Source of the DNA: Methanocorpusculum sp.
GTDB lineage: Archaea > Halobacteriota > Methanomicrobia > Methanomicrobiales > Methanocorpusculaceae
Assembly: GCA_017622255.1 (NCBI GenBank)
Contig: JAGARL010000169.1
Location: 1-13,613 of the forward strand
Direction: 5' to 3'
DNA: 13,613 nucleotides
Under the pieces are notes generated by a model, which saw only the letters and a program-made list of their open reading frames with translations, made no database searches and was not told where the DNA came from. Every line of letters starts with the position of its first letter. Within the stretch, counting starts at the first letter, position 1. The translations under genes were made by a program, and so were the position numbers. This document shows, piece by piece, positions 1 to 6,279 of this stretch.

Positions 1-1
1 A

Positions 2-268
2 GCCGTTCTTGGATATCTGCTGACTGTGCTGTTTTCCCGCGCGGGACGAAAAGCGGCACAGGTAAATCAGAAGACGCTCTGCCTCGTCGTTCTGATTTTC
101 CTGATTCTTCTCACGGCAGTATTCTGCGGGCCGTTTGGACTGCTTCTGCTGATTCTGGCATCCGCCGTCGGCGTGATTCCGGCAAAGCTTGGCGTTTCCC
201 GGATTTTCTGTATGGGGGCTGTTATGCTTCCGGTGATGCTGTTTTCCTTCGGGCTCTTACAGCTTTGA
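2..268 (+). CDS. C-terminal fragment of a TctA/DUF112-family membrane permease
   Basis: The frame is open from the left edge, so this is the last 88 residues of a gene that begins outside the window; a GTG at 26 lies inside the frame and is probably not the start. The piece is almost entirely hydrophobic, with two or three membrane segments around residues 28-55 and 68-86. The Gly-rich segment GPFGLLLLILASAVGVIPAK followed by LGVSRIFCMGAVMLP resembles the end of archaeal DUF112 / tripartite tricarboxylate transporter TctA-like proteins, where a 'GLIPxxxGVxRxxxMGxLxxP' ending is typical. The family assignment rests on remembered family features, and substrate is unknown. The stop codon lies 12 bases inside the convergent dUTPase-like gene, so the two 3' ends overlap. 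Confidence 0.6.
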   Translation, partial: AVLGYLLTVLFSRAGRKAAQVNQKTLCLVVLIFLILLTAVFCGPFGLLLLILASAVGVIPAKLGVSRIFCMGAVMLPVMLFSFGLLQL

Positions 269-688
269 CTGCACAACGCCGTGGCTGTCCTGATACTGTC
301 CGTTGTAGGCAGACTCGACTTTTCCTTCGACAGCGTGGATGAGCATCTGCACAACCCGCATGCCTTTGGTGACTGGGATATCCTCCGGGCCGTTGTTTAC
401 CATGCAGAGGGTTAAGTTTCCGCGAAATCCCGGATCGATGTAGCCTGCGCCGAGGGTAACGCCTTTTCTGCCGAAGGAGGAGCGTCCCCAAAGGGTTGCG
501 CAGAGGTCATCCGGAAGCGAGACGAACTCCATGGTTGGAACAAGCGTCAGCTCTCCTTTTTTAATAACGATATCCTCGGCACTTCTGAGGTCATAGGAGG
601 AAGGCTGCAGAGATTCTTCTGCAAACGGTTCAATTCCAAGCGTGTTATTTTCCAGCCGGGCACGGATAGCAGATGATGATAATACCAT
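257..688 (-). CDS. dCTP deaminase/dUTPase superfamily protein, probably archaeal-type dUTPase
   Basis: This is a 143-residue trimeric dUTPase-fold protein expected to act in pyrimidine deoxynucleotide metabolism. Visible motifs are QPSSYDLR (28-35), GRSSFGR (68-74) and YIDPGFRG (83-90), all hallmarks of the Dcd/Dut superfamily. Classical dCTP deaminases carry a catalytic Glu ten residues after the Asp of the third motif; here that position is Cys95. The Arg69-Asp85 spacing is also two residues shorter than I recall for E. coli Dcd, and matches archaeal dUTPases instead. The C-terminal AYNGQYQDSHG stretch resembles the nucleotide-closing tail of that subfamily. At 143 residues it is short for a Dcd (about 190). 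I infer dUTP hydrolysis rather than dCTP deamination. There is no Shine-Dalgarno before the ATG, and a TATA-like box sits about 27 bases upstream, so the mRNA may be leaderless. Automatic annotation may well call it dcd. Confidence 0.8.
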   Translation of the reverse strand: MVLSSSAIRARLENNTLGIEPFAEESLQPSSYDLRSAEDIVIKKGELTLVPTMEFVSLPDDLCATLWGRSSFGRKGVTLGAGYIDPGFRGNLTLCMVNNGPEDIPVTKGMRVVQMLIHAVEGKVESAYNGQYQDSHGVVQSKL

Positions 689-710
689 ACTTAGATGTAT
701 GCATGACAGC

Positions 711-720
711 GTATTAAATC
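711..720. promoter_or_regulatory. TATA-like box between the dUTPase-like gene and tRNA-Arg
   Basis: The sequence gtattaaatc reads as TTTAATAC on the minus strand. Its centre is about 27 bases from the minus-strand ATG at 688, which would give a leaderless dUTPase mRNA. On the plus strand it would place a transcription start near 741, about 20 bases before the mature tRNA end, leaving a leader for RNase P to remove. It could therefore serve either gene or both; this is inferred from spacing only. Confidence 0.4.
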
Positions 721-760
721 AACAGGGGTAAAAGGAAGAAGCACATACATGTACTGTCAA

Positions 761-832
761 GGACTTGTGGGGTAGTGGATATCCTTTCGGGCTTCGAACC
801 CGAAGAACCGGGTTCGATCCCCGGCAGGTCCA
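761..832 (+). tRNA. tRNA-Arg (anticodon UCG)
   Basis: A complete 72-base cloverleaf can be folded by hand. The acceptor stem is ggacttg with caggtcc (one G-U pair). The D arm lies at about 770-785 with G18G19 followed by A20, a known arginine identity element. The anticodon stem is tcggg/cccga around the loop cttcgaa, giving anticodon TCG at 794-796 (reads CGA). The variable loop is four bases, and the T arm is ccggg/cccgg around ttcgatc. The discriminator is A at 832. No intron is seen and CCA is not encoded. A T-rich run follows at 856-872. Confidence 0.95.
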
Positions 833-855
833 TTCAGAGCGCATACAAATACGCT

Positions 856-872
856 GTTTTTAGAGACTTTTT
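856..872 (+). terminator. T-rich terminator after tRNA-Arg
   Basis: Two T-runs (gttttt and cttttttt-like) lie 24-40 bases after the tRNA, with a weak agcg/cgct stem just before the first. Oligo-T tracts alone can terminate archaeal transcription, so this is a plausible end for the tRNA transcript. Confidence 0.35.
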
Positions 873-925
873 TGGACAGCGGGAAAATCAGCCGATTTAC
901 GGGCGGCATTCCCTCTGTTAAATCA

Positions 926-971
926 GAATATATTTATGTTGAGGAATGAAACTTTTAGAATGAGGTGTAAA
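926..971 (+). promoter_or_regulatory. mer promoter (TATA box) and ribosome binding site
   Basis: The sequence atatatttatg (928-938) is a good archaeal TATA box and predicts a transcription start near 953-956. The GAGGTG at about 962-967 is a strong Shine-Dalgarno sequence 9-10 bases before the ATG at 977. Both elements fit a highly expressed gene with a short leader. Confidence 0.6.
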
Positions 972-976
972 GAACT

Positions 977-1960
977 ATGACTTACGGAATTGAATTTGTT
1001 CCAGGAAACATTAACGTTAAGAAAGTCGTTGACTACTGTAAACTCGCAGAGAGCAAAGACATCGACTACGCCTGGATCACCAACCACTACAACAACAGAC
1101 ACTGCTACGCAGTCTTAACCGCAGTCGCACAGGCAACCACCACCATGAAGATGGGTCCGGGAATCATGAACGCATTCACCGACACCCCAGCAGCAATGGC
1201 ATCCTTCGCCTGCACCCTCAACGAGATTTCCGACGGCCGTGCAACCCTCGGTATCGGCCCAGGTGACCTCTCCACTCTTCCAAAGCTCTGCATCAACCCA
1301 GAGAAGCCAGTCGGAAGACTCGGTGACGCAATCGACACCATCCGCGAACTCACCAGTGGTGCAGAACTCAAGAAGTCCGGCAAGGCATTCTTCGACTACG
1401 ACGGTGCAAAGCTGACCGGTGTTACCCTCCCAGGAAAGAAGGGCATCCCAATCTACGTCGGTGCACAGGGTCCGAAAGTACTCGAGCTCGCAGGTCTTAA
1501 GGGAGACGGAGCACTCATCAACGCATCCAACCCGAAGGACTTCGAAGTTGCAATCCCAATCATCAAGGCAGCATGTGAATCTGTCGGCAAGAAGGGATTC
1601 GACGTTGGTGCATACACTGCACTCTCCATCGACAAGGACGAGAAGAAAGCAAAGAAGGCAGCAAAGATTGTCTCTGCATTCATCGCAGCAGGATCTCCGG
1701 AAGCACTTCTCCAGCGCCACGGACTCGACCTCAACAACGTTGCAAAGATCAAGGACGCACTCGCACGCTTCGACTTCAAGTCTGTCAACGAGCTCGTCAC
1801 TGACGCAGAACTCAACGCATTCACCATCTGCGGTACCCCAGACGACATCCGCCAGAAGTGTGAAGACTTAACCGCAGCCGGCGTTACCCAGATCATCTTC
1901 GGATCCCCACTCGGTCCGGACATGACCAACTCTATCCGCCTGCTCGGAAAGATTATGTAA
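977..1960 (+). CDS. mer: 5,10-methylenetetrahydromethanopterin reductase (Mer)
   Basis: Mer reduces methylene-H4MPT to methyl-H4MPT with reduced coenzyme F420, a central cytoplasmic step of methanogenesis from CO2. The 327-residue product has the usual family length and the luciferase-like TIM-barrel character. It starts MTYGIEFVPG, contains AWITNHYNNR (32-41), GPGIMNAFTDTPAAMA (60-75) and DGRATLGIGPGD (86-97), and ends in a C-terminal KCEDLTAAGVTQIIFGSPLG region. These are the hallmarks of methanogen Mer rather than of other F420-dependent luciferase-like enzymes. The start is fixed by GAGGTG upstream. Codon use is extremely restricted (gca, cca, atc, aac, aag), as expected for an abundant catabolic enzyme; this bias also creates long open antisense frames. 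It appears monocistronic, with the next gene 87 bases on. Confidence 0.97.
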   Translation: MTYGIEFVPGNINVKKVVDYCKLAESKDIDYAWITNHYNNRHCYAVLTAVAQATTTMKMGPGIMNAFTDTPAAMASFACTLNEISDGRATLGIGPGDLSTLPKLCINPEKPVGRLGDAIDTIRELTSGAELKKSGKAFFDYDGAKLTGVTLPGKKGIPIYVGAQGPKVLELAGLKGDGALINASNPKDFEVAIPIIKAACESVGKKGFDVGAYTALSIDKDEKKAKKAAKIVSAFIAAGSPEALLQRHGLDLNNVAKIKDALARFDFKSVNELVTDAELNAFTICGTPDDIRQKCEDLTAAGVTQIIFGSPLGPDMTNSIRLLGKIM

Positions 1961-2029
1961 ATTGGGGAAACCCATTTACACAATATTTTCCCGCTCTTTT
2001 CTGCCGCATTCTAAAGTGCTTTTGTATTC

Positions 2030-2046
2030 TCTGACAAATAGTCAGA
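2030..2046 (+). promoter_or_regulatory. Inverted repeat abutting the first mscS start codon
   Basis: A perfect dyad, tctgac-aaata-gtcaga, ends one base before the ATG at 2048. No Shine-Dalgarno sequence is present. It may be an operator overlapping the transcription start, or an RNA hairpin next to the start codon; the sequence cannot separate these. Confidence 0.4.
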
Positions 2047-2047
2047 C

Positions 2048-3046
2048 ATGCTTAATCCCGAAACGGTATTTCACAGTTTCATAATCCTTGCAGTCGGTCT
2101 TTTGATAATTCTCGTGCTCTATGCGGCAAAGAGAATTCTTTTCGCAAAAACAAAAGGGCTGATTCCGGCAGTGGTCAAAGCACTGTATGCCCCGCTTCTG
2201 GTATGTATCGGGCTTGCAACTGCATATGCTGTCGCATCAACCGCGTTTTCCGAATACATCTCCATTGAAGACATGTACTTTGCCGCGGTCGCGATTCTCC
2301 TTGGAACCTGGGCCGCATACCGGATAGTCATTTATCTCATCAACCGGGCAATGCCCTCAGGGAAAGAATCAACCCGGAAAATCGCGCCGGTTACCCGGTT
2401 TGCAGCACAGATTCTCATCTGGGCGATTGGTATTTTTATGATTCTTGCAACGCTGAAAGTGGATATTACCCCGCTTCTTGCAAGCGCCGGAGTTGTCGGA
2501 ATCGCCGCGGCATTGGCCGCACAGGATTTTCTTGGAAACATCTTCGGCGGAATTGTGCTCTATACTGACGGACCGTTCACTGAAGGAGACTGGGTGTATC
2601 TGAGCAACACCTACGGGCGCGTTCTCCACGTAGGCCTTCGCAGCACCCGCATCATGACCGAAGACAGTCAGATGATGATTATCCCAAACTCGATGATTTC
2701 AAACAACATCATCATGAACTACTCAAAGCCTGCCGAAGCCCTCTTAATCCGTGAGAATGTCGGCGTTGCCTATAACTCGGATGTCATGCTGGTAAAACAG
2801 AGTCTGCGGGATGCCGTAGCATCCGCAGCAGAGAAGTCATCCGCCCTTTCCGCGGAAATCGAGACCGAGGTTGACTTCATGGAGTTTGGCGACTCTGCGC
2901 TGATTTTCGAGCTGACCTTCGGAGCGGCATCAACCCGTGTCCGGCGTGATGCGGCAGACGCCGTGAATACTGAAGTCATCCGGATTTTCCGTGAACGCGG
3001 AATCGAGATTCCATTCCCGCAGAGAGTACTGACAATACAGAAATAA
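2048..3046 (+). CDS. MscS-family small-conductance mechanosensitive channel
   Basis: This 332-residue channel protein would open under membrane tension and release solutes during hypo-osmotic shock. Hydrophobic helices lie around residues 8-30, 42-66, 75-99 and 115-137. The pore helix (about 140-172) is rich in Gly and Ala, as in MscS TM3, including SAGVVGIAAALAAQD. The conserved exit segment LGNIFGGIVL and then GDWV (about 179-182) lead into the cytoplasmic beta domain with RSTRIMTEDSQMMIIPNS. The C-terminus ends IPFPQRVLTIQK, typical of MscS. It therefore has extra N-terminal helices compared with the three-helix E. coli MscS. It is 36 bases ahead of a broken paralogue in the same orientation, a clear tandem duplication. 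The specific paralogue name (mscS, ynaI-like and so on) cannot be decided. Confidence 0.93.
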   Translation: MLNPETVFHSFIILAVGLLIILVLYAAKRILFAKTKGLIPAVVKALYAPLLVCIGLATAYAVASTAFSEYISIEDMYFAAVAILLGTWAAYRIVIYLINRAMPSGKESTRKIAPVTRFAAQILIWAIGIFMILATLKVDITPLLASAGVVGIAAALAAQDFLGNIFGGIVLYTDGPFTEGDWVYLSNTYGRVLHVGLRSTRIMTEDSQMMIIPNSMISNNIIMNYSKPAEALLIRENVGVAYNSDVMLVKQSLRDAVASAAEKSSALSAEIETEVDFMEFGDSALIFELTFGAASTRVRRDAADAVNTEVIRIFRERGIEIPFPQRVLTIQK

Positions 3047-3063
3047 TCAGAAACAGATAAACC

Positions 3064-3096
3064 GCCTCAATCTAATATAAGGATGATGATTGAGGC
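3064..3096 (+). promoter_or_regulatory. 9-bp inverted repeat enclosing the second mscS start codon
   Basis: The arms gcctcaatc (3064-3072) and gattgaggc (3088-3096) are perfectly complementary. The 15-base spacer contains a weak purine stretch (aagg) and the ATG at 3083; the second ATG at 3086 runs into the right arm. In mRNA this would form a stem-loop displaying the initiation region in its loop; in DNA it could be an operator. Confidence 0.45.
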
Positions 3097-4090
3097 AAAC
3101 GATATTTTTGTTGGATGTATCGATCTGGTAATCGGATTTGCCGTTGCCTTACTGGTATTTCTGGTAACCCGGCTTCTGATTGCCAAGGCAAAACCCGGAA
3201 TCTTCCAGGCAGTTATTACTGCGCTCGGACTTCCGGCAGTACTCTATGTTCTTGTTGCAACAGTCTACATCACCATCTCCGGCCACTTCTTTGAGCTGAT
3301 TCCGTTTGAGGCGATGTACTTTGCAGCCATTTGTATTCTCATCGGAACCTGGGCCGCACACCGCCTGGCAACCAGACTGGTCAATGTATTCATGTGTTCC
3401 GCAAATGAGAACATGAAGAAGTTCTGTCCGCTGGTTCTGTTCATCGCAAAGATTCTCATCTGGATGATTGGTCTCTTCATGATTTTAGGTGCCCTTGCAA
3501 TCGACATCACTCCGCTTCTCGCAGGCGCGGGCGTTGCCGGTATCGCTGTGGCATTAGCCGCACAGGATATCATCGGAAACATCTTCAGCGGATTCATGCT
3601 GAATGCCGACATGCCGTTTAATGAAGGTGACTGGGTATCCGTCAGCGGAAACTAAGGTCAGGTAGTACACGTTGGAATCAGAAGCACCCGCATCATGACT
3701 GCAGACAATCAGCTCATGACGATTCCAAACTCCAGTGTTTCTGCTGATATTATTATCAACTACTCCAAGCCTACCGAGTACATGGTTGTCCACGAGACCA
3801 TCGGTGTTGCCTACGGCTCGGACCTTGCCCTTGTCCGCCAGAGTCTCTTTGACGCAATCAATGCCGCAATGCAGAAGAGCGAGTTTTTCTCCAATGATGT
3901 TGCACCAAATGTCTTCTTCATGGAGTTTGCAGATTCCTCCTTAAACTTCGAGATTACCTTCTGCGCAGCATCCCCGTCGGTCAAGAAAGGAGCCATCAAC
4001 GCAGTCAACTGCGAAGTGGACAGAATCTTCCGCGAGAGAAACATCGACATCCCGTTCCCGCAGAGAGTAGTCACGATTGTAAAAGAGTAA
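3083..4090 (+). pseudogene. Second MscS channel gene, interrupted by one in-frame TAA
   Basis: Codons run in a single frame from the ATG at 3083 to the TAA at 4088-4090 except for a TAA at 3653-3655. The first part (190 residues) covers the membrane region, the pore helix (AGAGVAGIAVALAAQD) and GDWVSVSGN. The second part resumes immediately with GQVVHVGIRSTRIM and runs to IPFPQRVVTIVKE. Aligned with the upstream paralogue (SNTYGRVLHVG), the stop replaces a Tyr codon, consistent with one TAT/TAC to TAA change. No other frameshift or stop is present, so the lesion looks recent, or is a sequencing error. Separate expression would leave a membrane domain without its vestibule, and a 131-residue soluble piece starting at the ATG at 3695. 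UAA is not a recoded codon for pyrrolysine or selenocysteine. Confidence 0.85.
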
Positions 4091-4114
4091 ACGGGATAAC
4101 TCCCGTCTTTTTTA
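4091..4114. terminator. Hairpin/T-run terminator between convergent transcripts
   Basis: A perfect 6-bp stem, acggga-taac-tcccgt, begins immediately after the mscS stop and is followed by ctttttt. It lies only a few bases past the convergent minus-strand gene end at 4112, so it likely ends the plus-strand transcript and may also serve the minus-strand one. Confidence 0.65.
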
Positions 4115-4966
4115 TTTGTATTTGAACCAGCGTCCCTTTTCGTCGTACTCGCCGTCTTCTTCTGCCGTGTGCTGAACTGCACTGCCGTTATAGACAGAGA
4201 GCATTCTCTTGAAGAAGTAGGTCTTGTAGGAGACAAAGAACGGAACGAAGATAAAGGCAGTAATTGCCAGCGAGACAAAGGATGCCTGGACAATCTCCGG
4301 CGTCATAACAAGCGTTACCAGCTCTTCCGGCGTTAAGGCAAGGAGCGCCTCTTCGGTCATTTCAGCCAGCGGGAGGAGAGCTTCGAATCCGACAAAGCTC
4401 ATAACCATGGAGAGGACAAACGAAGCGAAGAAGATGACAGCAATATTCATCAGGTAAAACACCGTAATCGAAAAGGAGCCGAGGGCAACCCGCCTGGCAC
4501 TGTCTTTTACTGCCTGGCCCATCGTTAAGTTGTGGCGGATTGCGGTGATGTCTGCGAAGTAGCAGAAGAAGACCAGCGGGATGACCACGAAGAGGCTGAT
4601 GTATAAGGCAAGTTCAGCAGAGACGCCGAAGGTCAGCAGGAGCATGGTTACCAGATTCATTAAGAACCAGGTCAGCAGAACGAGCAGGATGTTCGGGAAC
4701 AGACAGCGCCTGAATCCATACCGGGCATAGATTTTGAATGCCCCCTTCTTCTTGTTGTTGTCGATTAAGACTCCGTAGGTTCCTGCCAGGAAGTACGGGA
4801 AGAAGATGAAAAAGATTACCATAGCCGCGAGGCCTGCTGTTTCATTGACAAAGTATGTGAGATAGTACACTGCCAGAATAGCAAGTGCTGCGACTGCGCC
4901 GTTTACCCAGACAAGCGGCATTTTCACATAGGCACGAAGCGCCTCGACAAGAGATGCGAAAACCAT
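4112..4966 (-). CDS. Polytopic membrane protein of unknown function
   Basis: This 284-residue protein has about six strongly hydrophobic segments, roughly at residues 18-38, 44-65, 92-113, 119-139, 165-190 and 226-250. The loop between the fifth and sixth segments is acidic (EMTEEALLALTPEEL). The C-terminal tail is hydrophilic and ends EYDEKGRWFKYK, a kind of ending I associate with uncharacterised multi-helix membrane proteins of Methanomicrobia (DUF4013/DUF7847-like); this recall is not checked. The start is supported by GGTGAG about 5 bases before the ATG, located inside the end of the upstream gene. The four-base gap to that gene's stop suggests translational coupling as the last cistron of a three-gene operon. 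I cannot assign a substrate or role. Confidence 0.75.
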   Translation of the reverse strand: MVFASLVEALRAYVKMPLVWVNGAVAALAILAVYYLTYFVNETAGLAAMVIFFIFFPYFLAGTYGVLIDNNKKKGAFKIYARYGFRRCLFPNILLVLLTWFLMNLVTMLLLTFGVSAELALYISLFVVIPLVFFCYFADITAIRHNLTMGQAVKDSARRVALGSFSITVFYLMNIAVIFFASFVLSMVMSFVGFEALLPLAEMTEEALLALTPEELVTLVMTPEIVQASFVSLAITAFIFVPFFVSYKTYFFKRMLSVYNGSAVQHTAEEDGEYDEKGRWFKYK

Positions 4967-4970
4967 TCAC

Positions 4971-5552
4971 TCACCGGTTCCTTGGCATAGCCACGAATTC
5001 GCGGACCTGTAAATCAAAGAAGGTCGCGGTATGCGACGGCAGAATGACCAGAACGGTATCTGCCCCTTCTGCAGTTCCGCCGACCGCGACAACCTCACGG
5101 TCAACCGGGACTGCCCCCTGGTCCGCCGCAATTAAGACACATTCAACAGCGACCTTCATACCGATAGAAATGGTTCTCCGGAATGCCTCTGCGATAGCCT
5201 CGGTTCTGGATGCGCCGCCGAGTCTGCGCGAGATTGCACGCTCCATGCCGGATAAGGCATGCGTGCCGGTGACGATACTGACCCCTTCTTCTGTCAGCTC
5301 CTTTGCAAGCTCGCAGTCAAACTCCCAGATGCCGGGGGCTTCGAAGCCTACTGCATGCGTTACCACAATCAGATGCAGGCCGGCTTTTTTGCACTCTTCC
5401 CAGAAGATGCGGGCAGTATATCCGCTGCATGAAGCTACAACAACATCGGAGATTCCAAGCTCCTTTGCACGGGCTGCTGCAAGCTCTGCGCAGTCTTTGG
5501 TATTCTCTTTTCCAGGAGATGAAAAGTAGGTGATGGATTTTTCCGTTTTCAT
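4971..5552 (-). CDS. Stand-alone pyruvate kinase C-terminal (alpha/beta) domain protein
   Basis: This 193-residue protein corresponds to the regulatory C-terminal domain of pyruvate kinase (PK_C) without the catalytic barrel. The N-terminal YFSSPGKENTKDCAELAAAR and the SDVVVASCSGYTARIFWE segment fit the 'KxNTxxxxxxAxxRAxExGI..VVAS.TG.TA' pattern of archaeal PK_C-only proteins. A second nucleotide-fold half follows, with GVSIVTGTHALSGMERAISR (about 95-114) and DQGAVPVDREVVAVGGTAEGADTVLVI. No catalytic pyruvate kinase motif is present, so enzyme activity should not be assumed; the function of these proteins is not established. The ribosome binding site GAGAGAG lies 8-9 bases before the ATG and overlaps the acylphosphatase stop region, which is only 4 bases upstream, indicating one transcript. 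Confidence 0.85.
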   Translation of the reverse strand: MKTEKSITYFSSPGKENTKDCAELAAARAKELGISDVVVASCSGYTARIFWEECKKAGLHLIVVTHAVGFEAPGIWEFDCELAKELTEEGVSIVTGTHALSGMERAISRRLGGASRTEAIAEAFRRTISIGMKVAVECVLIAADQGAVPVDREVVAVGGTAEGADTVLVILPSHTATFFDLQVREFVAMPRNR

Positions 5553-5556
5553 AGAT

Positions 5557-5829
5557 TTACTCTCTCTTTACCGAAAATCCGTAAAATTCGGTGTAGACAT
5601 AGTCGGCGGTTTCAATATTCTTGATAATCGCACGGGGACAGGAGTAGGTAAGCGAGAGGAACTTTTCGATGAGTGGTTCTTCGCCGGTTACCAGAGCACG
5701 GACTCTGCCGTCTGCGAGATTTTCCACCTCTCCGCAAAGACCAACGCTGTCAGCGGTTTTTTTGATGCAGGCACGGAATCCGACTTTCTGTACTCTGCCG
5801 GAGAAGAGGATTTCAACGGTTTTACTCAT
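5557..5829 (-). CDS. acyP: Acylphosphatase (divergent)
   Basis: This 90-residue protein has the size and motifs of acylphosphatase, which hydrolyses acyl phosphates to carboxylate and phosphate. The phosphate-binding loop is GRVQKVGFR (11-19) with catalytic Arg19, and the second motif ENLADGRVRALVTG (36-49) supplies catalytic Asn37. The Arg-Asn spacing of 18 equals that of well-studied acylphosphatases. Two positions depart from the usual pattern: Lys15 replaces the loop Gly or His of VQ[GH]V, and Glu34 replaces the aromatic residue after Gly in the second motif. The rest, including YSCPRAIIKNIE, fits a methanogen branch of the family. AAAGGA lies 11-12 bases before the ATG. It is the first gene of a tight operon with the PK_C-domain and membrane proteins. 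Confidence 0.9.
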   Translation of the reverse strand: MSKTVEILFSGRVQKVGFRACIKKTADSVGLCGEVENLADGRVRALVTGEEPLIEKFLSLTYSCPRAIIKNIETADYVYTEFYGFSVKRE

Positions 5830-5840
5830 GATACTTCTGT

Positions 5841-5880
5841 CCTTTGGTAGTATATGTATTGGCTGTGCAGATTTAATAAG
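5841..5880 (-). promoter_or_regulatory. Promoter and ribosome binding site of the acyP operon
   Basis: On the minus strand, cttattaaat (5880-5871) is a good TATA-box candidate and predicts a start near 5850, leaving about 20 bases of leader. That leader contains AAAGG (5845-5841) upstream of the ATG at 5829. A second A+T-rich stretch, aatacatata, lies closer to the gene (about 5859-5851) but would put the start too near the ATG for a leader. Confidence 0.5.
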
Positions 5881-6095
5881 TAGTTGCGGCAGGTGAGGGA
5901 TATTTGCTGAGGGAGAGTTATCTATGGAATGGGTGTTTGAAAAAAGCGGAGGATTAGAGGAGACGCCTATCCGGTTTGCGGGTATCTGATGCAGTTAGAT
6001 TTCCTCTTGTGCGAGGATTTTGCAATCTCTTCTATCTTGTTAAATTCATGAATTGAAAGGAGTCTGCCGTTTTGCAGCCGGCAGTTGTCTTTTGC

Positions 6096-6133
6096 GGTTT
6101 CATTTCTTTGGAGTCTCGAGGAGAAATGAAACC
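6096..6133. repeat. Perfect 12-bp inverted repeat
   Basis: ggtttcatttct (6096-6107) and agaaatgaaacc (6122-6133) are exact reverse complements around a 14-base loop. Allowing a two-base bulge, a further gc/gc pair extends the stem. It lies 150-185 bases downstream of the surface-protein stop, beyond a first strong terminator. It could be a second terminator, a small RNA hairpin or a remnant of a mobile element. Confidence 0.6.
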
Positions 6134-6215
6134 TCGCTTATGTGGAGTTAGATAAATGAACAAAGAATGCATCAGATACTGTCCGTCCGCGTGCTTCATA
6201 GATGAAGTACTTGTG

Positions 6216-6252
6216 AAAAAGAACGAAGAATGTGATATTCTTGTTCTTTTTT
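6216..6252. terminator. Long hairpin terminator downstream of the surface-protein gene
   Basis: aaaaagaac-g-aagaat-gtgat-attctt-gttcttttt forms a 9-bp plus 6-bp stem with a single bulged g. Each strand ends in a T-run, so it can act in either direction. It sits 28-64 bases after the minus-strand stop codon, the expected place for termination of that transcript. Confidence 0.7.
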
Positions 6253-6279
6253 GGGTTGTTTGCTGCTCGTGACTAATCT

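Larger units (their letters stand above)
5881..6279. other. Noncoding stretch between acyP promoter and the large surface protein gene
   Basis: No convincing gene is seen in these 399 bases. Frames on both strands are short, lack a good ribosome binding site or give low-complexity products. The right half holds two hairpins and a perfect small dyad cttcat-ag-atgaag (6194-6207), all downstream of the minus-strand surface-protein gene. The left half (5881-6090) shows no structure I can name. Confidence 0.5.

Noticed and set aside
1115..1720. A 201-residue open frame on the minus strand within mer
   Set aside because: It is antisense to a highly biased coding sequence; its Cys/Trp-rich product is an artefact of the mer codon choice.
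3653..3655. Recoding of the internal stop as pyrrolysine or selenocysteine
   Set aside because: The codon is TAA; pyrrolysine uses UAG and selenocysteine uses UGA, so a nonsense change or sequence error is simpler.
5924..5989. A 21-codon frame starting atggaatgg after a purine-rich stretch
   Set aside because: Too short, with no recognisable features or supporting context; a purine-rich upstream sequence alone is not enough.
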